64,000 nucleotides of DNA from JACCXG01 sp963785755. Its GTDB lineage: Bacteria > Acidobacteriota > Vicinamibacteria > Vicinamibacterales > 2-12-FULL-66-21. Both the position numbers and the translations under genes were made by a program. Below, piece by piece: positions 59,400 through 64,000 of this stretch. Each line of letters opens with the position of its first letter. Position 1 is the first letter of the stretch. The DNA is taken from the NCBI GenBank assembly GCA_963785755.1, contig CAWAXG010000002.1, positions 868,001-932,000 on the forward strand, read 5' to 3'. The notes beneath the pieces are model-generated. The model was not told the origin of the DNA. It did not search any database and worked only from the letters and a program-made list of their open reading frames with translations.

Positions 59400-59771
59400 T
59401 CAGTCCCGCTCGATGACCTCGAAGACATAGCCGTTCACCGGCTCGCGAAAGAAGAACCGCTCGAACGGCGTCGCGCGGAGCGGCGCGATCAATTCGGCGC
59501 CGTGCTGCCGGAGGCGCCGCTTGAGCTCCTCGAATCCGGTTCGGGGGTGGAAGACCGCCACATGGCGCCCGAACTCCTGCTCGAACGGCGAGACCGCGAA
59601 TCCTTCGACATGGAACACATGAATCTGCTGGCCATTCCCGATGTTCAGCCAGACGGTCTCGCAGGGAATATTCTCCGGCACCGGTTCGCGGGCGTACCCG
59701 AGGGTGTTCTCGAGAAACGAGGCCGTCTTCTCGACGGCGAGGGATGGCAGCGTCAGATGAGCCAGACCCAT
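59400..59771 (-). CDS. VOC-superfamily (glyoxalase/bleomycin-resistance) protein
   Basis: The ~123-residue protein starts at ATG 59771 (MGLAHLTLPSLAVEKTASF). The VOC beta-alpha-beta pattern shows in ASFLENTLGYAREPVPENIP, the strand QIHVFHVEGFAVSPFEQEFG, VAVFHPRTGFEELKRRLRQHG, and the closing RFFFREPVNGYVFEVIERD. The usual metal-ligand pattern of His/Glu at the ends is present (HLTLP, FEVIERD). Substrate unknown; lyases, dioxygenases and antibiotic-binding proteins share this fold. Upstream in-frame codons are not supported by a ribosome site. Confidence 0.84.
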   Translation of the reverse strand: MGLAHLTLPSLAVEKTASFLENTLGYAREPVPENIPCETVWLNIGNGQQIHVFHVEGFAVSPFEQEFGRHVAVFHPRTGFEELKRRLRQHGAELIAPLRATPFERFFFREPVNGYVFEVIERD

Positions 59772-59878
59772 GAGGAGGGCAAGGATACCGCAGCATCGGG
59801 CGCCACGACGATCGCGATGCGAGCGGGGCCCCGATGTAACATAATCCCGATTCCCCAACGATTCATGACGGAGCCTTC

Positions 59879-62800
59879 GTGACCGCTACAGATCTCGTCG
59901 ATCGGCTCGCCGGGCACAAGACGCTTGGCGCGGCGCCGCGCGAGGAGCTCGCCTGGCTGGCCGAGCACGGGTCGCTTCGACGTCTCAATCCGGGAGAGGT
60001 GCTCAGCGCCAAAGGCGTCCCGGTCACGGGCCTCTTCGTGATACTGAGCGGCCGCCTCGCCATCTTCGCCGACCGCGCCGGCGGGATGCACAAATTGATC
60101 GAATGGCATGCCGGGGAAGTCACCGGCATGCTGCCCTACTCGCGCCTGGTCAGTCCGCCCGGCGACTCGGTCGCGCAGGAGCCGGCGGACATTCTCTCGG
60201 TCCCTCGCGACGACTTCGCCACGATGATTCGCGAGTGCCCCGAGGTCACTTCGATCCTCGTCCACAGGATGGTCGATCGGGCGAGGCTCTTCACCTCGAG
60301 CGGCCTGCACGACGAGAAGATGATCTCGCTCGGCAAACTGTCCGCCGGACTGGCCCACGAACTGAACAACCCGGCCTCCGCCATCGAACGAAGCGCGTGC
60401 CTGCTCGAGGATCGGCTGGAGGAGGCTGAGCAGGCGACCCGCGCGCTCGGCGCGGCGAACCTGACGGATGCTCAGCTCGCCGCGGTCGATGCGGTGCGCA
60501 CCGCCTGTGCCACCACGCGAACGCCCGGCGTGCTGTCGCCGATCCAGCAGGCGGAGCGCGAGGACGCCATCGCCGACTGGCTCGAGGATCACGGGGTCGA
60601 CGCCGCAATTGCCGGACCGCTTGGCGACGCCCCGCTGACGCTCGAAGCGCTCGATCGCATCGCGCTCGCCGTCAGCGGACCCTCGCTCGGCGTGGCCCTG
60701 CGGTTCATTGCCGCGGGTTGCTCGGTACGCGCGCTGGCGTCGGAGATTCAGGAGGCCGCGACGCGGATCACCGGACTGGTCACAGCCATAAAGGGATTCA
60801 CGCACATGGATCAGGCGGCGGTCGCCGAACCGGTGGACCTGGCGTCGAGTCTTGCCAACACGGTTACGGTGCTGACCGCGAAGGCGCGGGCGAAGTCGGT
60901 CGCAGTCGCGGTCAACGTCGACCCCGCTCTTCCGCGGGTGCGCGGGTTCGTCGGCGAGCTGAACCAGATCTGGTCGAACCTGATCGACAACGCGCTCGAT
61001 GCGGTGCCCGACTCGGGCCGCGTCGAGGTGAACGCAACGACCTATGACCCCCAGCACGTCGTCGTGCGGATCATCGACAACGGGCCTGGCATTCCCGCCG
61101 AGAGCCGCGACCGGATCTTCGACCCGTTCTTCACCACCAAGCCGGTTGGTAAAGGAACCGGGCTTGGCCTCGATATCGTCCGCCGTCTGGTGAGCCACAA
61201 CGAAGCTGCTATCGAGGTCGAGTCGAACCCTGGACGCACGGAGTTTCGAGTGTTCCTTTCGATCAACGCAAGACAATGGAGGCGCGGAACGCGCATGAAC
61301 AAGCCCGCACTCCTTGTCGTGGACGACGATGCGCAGGTGCTGGCGGCGGTGCGCCGCGATCTGCGCGGAAAGTACCGCGAGTCCTACACCATCATCAGCG
61401 CGACGTCGGGTGAAGAGGCGCTGGCCACCGTCCGCGAACTGAAGGCGCGGGGCGACGAGCTGGCCTTGGTCGTCAGCGACCAGCGAATGCCGGGCATGCA
61501 GGGAACCGACGTGCTCGCCGAGTCGCTTGAAATTTATCCACTAGCCAAGCGCGTGCTGCTCACGGCCTACTCGGACATGGACGCGACGGTCAAGGCGATC
61601 AACGTCGCCCGTCTCGATTACTACCTGGCGAAGCCGTGGGATCCGCCCGAGGACCGCCTGTTCCCGGTCGTCGACGATCTGCTCGAGACGTGGCAGGTCG
61701 AGCGTCCCCCGGAAGAGAAGGGGCTGCGGCTGCTCGGCAATCAGTGGTCGCCCCGATCGCACGCGATCAAGGACTTTCTCGCGGCCAATCTGATTCCCTA
61801 CCGGTGGCTGGACGTGGCGCGCAGCCCCGAGGCGCGCGGCCTGCTCGACGCAACAGGGATCGCCGACAGCGATCTTCCGGCGCTGGTCTTCGAGGATGGA
61901 TCGAAGCTGATCAATCCCGAGCCGCTTCAGGTGGCCGAGCGCCTGGGGAAATCGCTGGCGGCCGCGCACAACCTCTACGACCTCGTCATTGTCGGCGCCG
62001 GCCCTTCGGGTCTGGCAGCGGCAGTGTACGGCGCGTCAGAGGGGTTGCGCACGTTATTGCTCGATCGGCATGCGCCCGGCGGTCAGGCGGGCACCAGCTC
62101 GAGGATCGAGAACTATCTCGGATTTCCCTCCGGCGTCAGCGGCAGCGAGTTGACCCGCCGCGCCTTGGCACAGGCGCAGCGGCTGGGCGCCGAGTTCCTC
62201 GTGCCGCTCGAAGTGACCGGCGTGTCCATCGACGCAGGATACAAGCATCTCACCCTCAGCGACGGCCGCAAGATCGTCACCCGGACGCTTCTGGCGGCCA
62301 CCGGCATGGAATATCGCGAGCACCCGGCGGCGGGCGTGTCGGCGCTGACGGGCGCAGGCGTGTATTACGGAGCTGCGACCACCGAGGCGCCGGTGTGCGG
62401 CCAGAAGCGGGTGCTCGTCATCGGCGGCGGGAACTCCGCGGGACAGGCGGCCATGTATCTCGCGCGCTACGCGCAGGAGGTGCAGATCGTCGTGCGTCGC
62501 GATTCGCTCCGCGACACCATGTCGCAATACCTGATCGAGCAGATCGGCAAGACGCCCAATATCCATCTCAGAGCCCGGACCGAGCTCGAGCGCGTCGAGG
62601 GGAACGAACGTGTTGAACGCGTGACCCTCAAGGCGGACGACGGTACGAGTCAGGTGGAAGACGTCCACGCGGTGTTCGTGTTCATCGGGACCAAACCGCG
62701 AAGCGGCTGGCTCCCGGCCGCCGTGGTGCGCGACGACAAGGGGTTCGTCATCACCGGCAGGGACCTGTCTGCGACATCCGAGTACTCCCGGCTCTGGAAG

Positions 62801-62953
62801 GAGCGCCGCGAGCCGATGTCGCTCGAGACCAGCGTGCCTGGAGTGTTCGCGGCCGGCGACGTGCGCGCCGGCGCGATGAACCGCGTGGCCTCAGCGGTCG
62901 GCGAAGGATCGATGGTGGTGCGCTACGCTCACGAGTACCTTGCGCTGACCTGA
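59879..62953 (+). CDS. cNMP-binding histidine kinase and receiver/thioredoxin-reductase-like protein in one frame (possible artefactual fusion at 61264)
   Basis: The 1024-residue frame (GTG 59879) runs: a cNMP-binding domain (residues ~25-130, RLNPGEVLSAKGVPVTGLFV), a histidine kinase with phospho-His160 (GLAHELNNPASAIE) and an ATPase (DNGPGIPAESRDRIFDPFF, GTGLGLDIVRRLV). A receiver follows (Asp534 in VVSDQRMPGM, Lys in LAKPWDPP), then a glutaredoxin-like stretch and a thioredoxin-reductase-type module (VIVGAGPSGLAAAVYGASEG, GGGNSAGQAAMYLARYA). The expected CxxC is missing (AATTEAPVCG). A GGAGG and ATG at 61295, and a stop overlapping it if one base is removed near 61264, suggest two separate genes in most relatives. 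The pair would be a redox-related two-component system. Confidence 0.82.
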   Translation: MTATDLVDRLAGHKTLGAAPREELAWLAEHGSLRRLNPGEVLSAKGVPVTGLFVILSGRLAIFADRAGGMHKLIEWHAGEVTGMLPYSRLVSPPGDSVAQEPADILSVPRDDFATMIRECPEVTSILVHRMVDRARLFTSSGLHDEKMISLGKLSAGLAHELNNPASAIERSACLLEDRLEEAEQATRALGAANLTDAQLAAVDAVRTACATTRTPGVLSPIQQAEREDAIADWLEDHGVDAAIAGPLGDAPLTLEALDRIALAVSGPSLGVALRFIAAGCSVRALASEIQEAATRITGLVTAIKGFTHMDQAAVAEPVDLASSLANTVTVLTAKARAKSVAVAVNVDPALPRVRGFVGELNQIWSNLIDNALDAVPDSGRVEVNATTYDPQHVVVRIIDNGPGIPAESRDRIFDPFFTTKPVGKGTGLGLDIVRRLVSHNEAAIEVESNPGRTEFRVFLSINARQWRRGTRMNKPALLVVDDDAQVLAAVRRDLRGKYRESYTIISATSGEEALATVRELKARGDELALVVSDQRMPGMQGTDVLAESLEIYPLAKRVLLTAYSDMDATVKAINVARLDYYLAKPWDPPEDRLFPVVDDLLETWQVERPPEEKGLRLLGNQWSPRSHAIKDFLAANLIPYRWLDVARSPEARGLLDATGIADSDLPALVFEDGSKLINPEPLQVAERLGKSLAAAHNLYDLVIVGAGPSGLAAAVYGASEGLRTLLLDRHAPGGQAGTSSRIENYLGFPSGVSGSELTRRALAQAQRLGAEFLVPLEVTGVSIDAGYKHLTLSDGRKIVTRTLLAATGMEYREHPAAGVSALTGAGVYYGAATTEAPVCGQKRVLVIGGGNSAGQAAMYLARYAQEVQIVVRRDSLRDTMSQYLIEQIGKTPNIHLRARTELERVEGNERVERVTLKADDGTSQVEDVHAVFVFIGTKPRSGWLPAAVVRDDKGFVITGRDLSATSEYSRLWKERREPMSLETSVPGVFAAGDVRAGAMNRVASAVGEGSMVVRYAHEYLALT

Positions 62954-63025
62954 GGGCCTTTCAGGTGTCCGCAAGACGCCGCCCGGCCATCGTGTGTTCG
63001 ATGACCGGGCAGTGCCCGACCCCGC

Positions 63026-63811
63026 CTACTGCGCCTTCCGCTGGTGCAGTGAGAACGCCGCGCCCTGGGGATCCCTGGCATTGACCACCATGTCGCCGCC
63101 GGGAACCTCCATCGGCCCGTTGAGGATCTTGCCGCCGTTGGCCTTGATCCGCTCGACCGCGGCGTTGATGTCGGGCACGCGGAAGTAGATCATCCAGTGC
63201 GGCGGCACCTGCGCCATTTCAGGCGGCTTGTTCATCATGCCGCCGATCATTCCGACGGGCCGGTTGAAGATGTAGTACTTCCCCATCGGCCCCATGTCCA
63301 TCTCCTCGCCGGGCTGCCAGCCGAAGATCTCGCGATAGAACTTCATCGCCGCAGCCGCATCCGTCGTCATCAGCTCGTGCCACGACGCCTCGCCCACTTC
63401 CGGGGGCGCCTCGGGACGTTCCTCGGTCGGAGTCGGCTGAATGATGTAGAACGCGGCGCCCTGCGGATCTTGCATCATCTGCAGGCGGCCGACCGTCGGC
63501 ACGTCGATCACAGGTGACAGCTCGCTGCCGCCGAGCCGCTGGATGTGTTTCACGGCATCCTCGAGTTTCGGCACCGCGACATACATCGCCCAGAACGGTG
63601 GCGCGTGCATCTCTGCCGGCTTCTCCATCAGCCCGGCGACCTGAACGTCACCGCGCCGCTTGAAGACCTTGTAGGGCTTGGGCGATTGAGGAAACGGCGC
63701 CGATGACCAGCCAACCACGTTGTCGTAGAACTTTTCGGCAGCTGAGATGTTGGTGGTCATCAATTCGTGCCAGACCGGCCGTCCGAGCAGCGTTGAGGCA
63801 ATCGTCGTCAT
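63026..63811 (-). CDS. VOC-superfamily protein with two glyoxalase-like domains
   Basis: The ~261-residue protein starts at ATG 63811 (MTTIASTLLGRPVWHELMTT). Two VOC domains lie in tandem: residues ~12-130 (VWHELMTTNISAAEKFYDNV, FWAMYVAVPKLEDAVKHIQR) and ~145-260 (SWHELMTTDAAAAMKFYREI, HWMIYFRVPDINAAVERIKA). Each begins with WHELMTT, showing an internal duplication. Such double-VOC proteins are often annotated as glyoxalase-like hydroxylases; the reaction is unknown. The gene ends 42 bases before a small downstream region and faces the kinase-reductase frame. Confidence 0.88.
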   Translation of the reverse strand: MTTIASTLLGRPVWHELMTTNISAAEKFYDNVVGWSSAPFPQSPKPYKVFKRRGDVQVAGLMEKPAEMHAPPFWAMYVAVPKLEDAVKHIQRLGGSELSPVIDVPTVGRLQMMQDPQGAAFYIIQPTPTEERPEAPPEVGEASWHELMTTDAAAAMKFYREIFGWQPGEEMDMGPMGKYYIFNRPVGMIGGMMNKPPEMAQVPPHWMIYFRVPDINAAVERIKANGGKILNGPMEVPGGDMVVNARDPQGAAFSLHQRKAQ

Positions 63812-63861
63812 TGCTGGACCTCCTGCATCGAAAGCATGAATATGATGCACACCACCTGCCG

Positions 63862-64000
63862 TCAAGGCCGTCGGTAGCGCGGCGGGCGAGACTCGACTGC
63901 GGCGAGAATGTCAGCCATACGAGCGGCGCCTCGTGGCGTGAGCAGCAACCACTTCACGGCCTCAACACTTTCTCGTATCGCCACACCTCCAGCGGGAATG
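63862..64000 (-). CDS. C-terminus of an unidentified protein (partial, runs off the right edge)
   Basis: A minus-strand frame open at the edge encodes about 46 residues (GGVAIRESVEAVKWLLLTPR, AARMADILAAVESRPPRY) and stops at TGA 63864-63862. The codon pattern (GC-rich third positions) is consistent with a real gene, but the fragment is too short to place in a family. It lies 51 bp upstream of the VOC gene on the same strand, so co-transcription is possible. Confidence 0.5.
   Translation of the reverse strand, partial: IPAGGVAIRESVEAVKWLLLTPRGAARMADILAAVESRPPRYRRP

Noticed and set aside
1..64000. tRNA, rRNA, transposase, integrase or phage genes
   Set aside because: None recognised by eye on either strand. 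Short-gene detection without a covariance search is limited.

Overview
The window is GC-rich bacterial chromosome and most resembles an Acidobacteriota genome, probably Vicinamibacterales-like. This rests on gene families: two ADOP-type MacB/FtsX permeases (one with a PadR regulator), two 'VWFA-related Acidobacterial' secreted proteins, a winged-helix/TolB-like/TPR regulator, a DUF1080 protein, and exported PLP and RidA enzymes with beta-rich add-on domains. I saw no rRNA, tRNA, CRISPR array, phage or transposase gene.

Layout. 1-11 kb: a secreted glycosidase-like protein (cut by the left edge), then a minus-strand run of FAD/Fe-S D-2-hydroxyacid dehydrogenase, MatC-type dicarboxylate transporter and benzoate-CoA-ligase-type enzyme. 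These are followed by a class V (Ser/Ala-glyoxylate) aminotransferase, an enoyl-CoA hydratase, a class III CoA-transferase and a secreted intradiol-dioxygenase-like protein. This reads as an organic-acid/acyl-CoA catabolic neighbourhood. 11-20 kb: ADOP permease, methyltransferase, Tat-exported gluconate-dehydrogenase-subunit-3-like protein plus GMC oxidoreductase, and a PadR/ADOP pair. 20.4-23.7 kb: an ECF42-type sigma factor with two DGPF/YCII proteins and a translationally coupled secreted LamG protein. Two promoter-like sites of nearly identical form lie before the first DGPF gene and before a SnoaL-like gene (27.3 kb), and a looser one lies before a STAS gene (41.1 kb), which suggests a local regulon. 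23.7-28.4 kb: DinB, MutM, AraC regulator, two NTF2-fold proteins, an exported unknown.

28.8-31.8 kb holds what I consider the most interesting pair: a secreted protein with three RidA domains followed by a Tat-exported SelA/DgaE-like PLP enzyme with a C-terminal beta domain. This could be a periplasmic enamine/imine-producing enzyme with its deaminase. 33-41 kb: aspartate aminotransferase, VWFA pair, hydrolase, a third DGPF protein, winged-helix/TPR regulator. 41-47.6 kb: STAS, DUF5990, HipA-like kinase with DUF3037, CoA-binding protein, MetY, MetX (methionine synthesis by direct sulfhydrylation) and OsmC. 47.9-64 kb: flavin monooxygenase-like protein, DUF1080, DUF418, the FecR/OmpA-lipoprotein/CHASE2-HD-GYP operon, sulfatase, TPR protein, SH3/outer-membrane protein, cupin, VOC proteins, and a very large cNMP-kinase/receiver/thioredoxin-reductase-like reading frame.

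Two features run through the whole window. First, at least six places show a reading frame broken by what looks like exactly one extra base: the FAD/Fe-S dehydrogenase, the enoyl-CoA hydratase, DUF418 (twice), CHASE2-HD-GYP and the SH3/OMP protein. A possible seventh may have artificially fused the kinase and reductase genes. Consensus errors are the simplest reading. Second, intergenic spaces carry several repeat families: hairpins built from tandem ~7-base words whose word differs at each locus; a REP-like element (core CCTTCGACAGGCTCAGGGC) that sits at gene 3' ends and supplies C-terminal codons or stops; and a GC-rich family around 25.3 and 47.6-47.9 kb.
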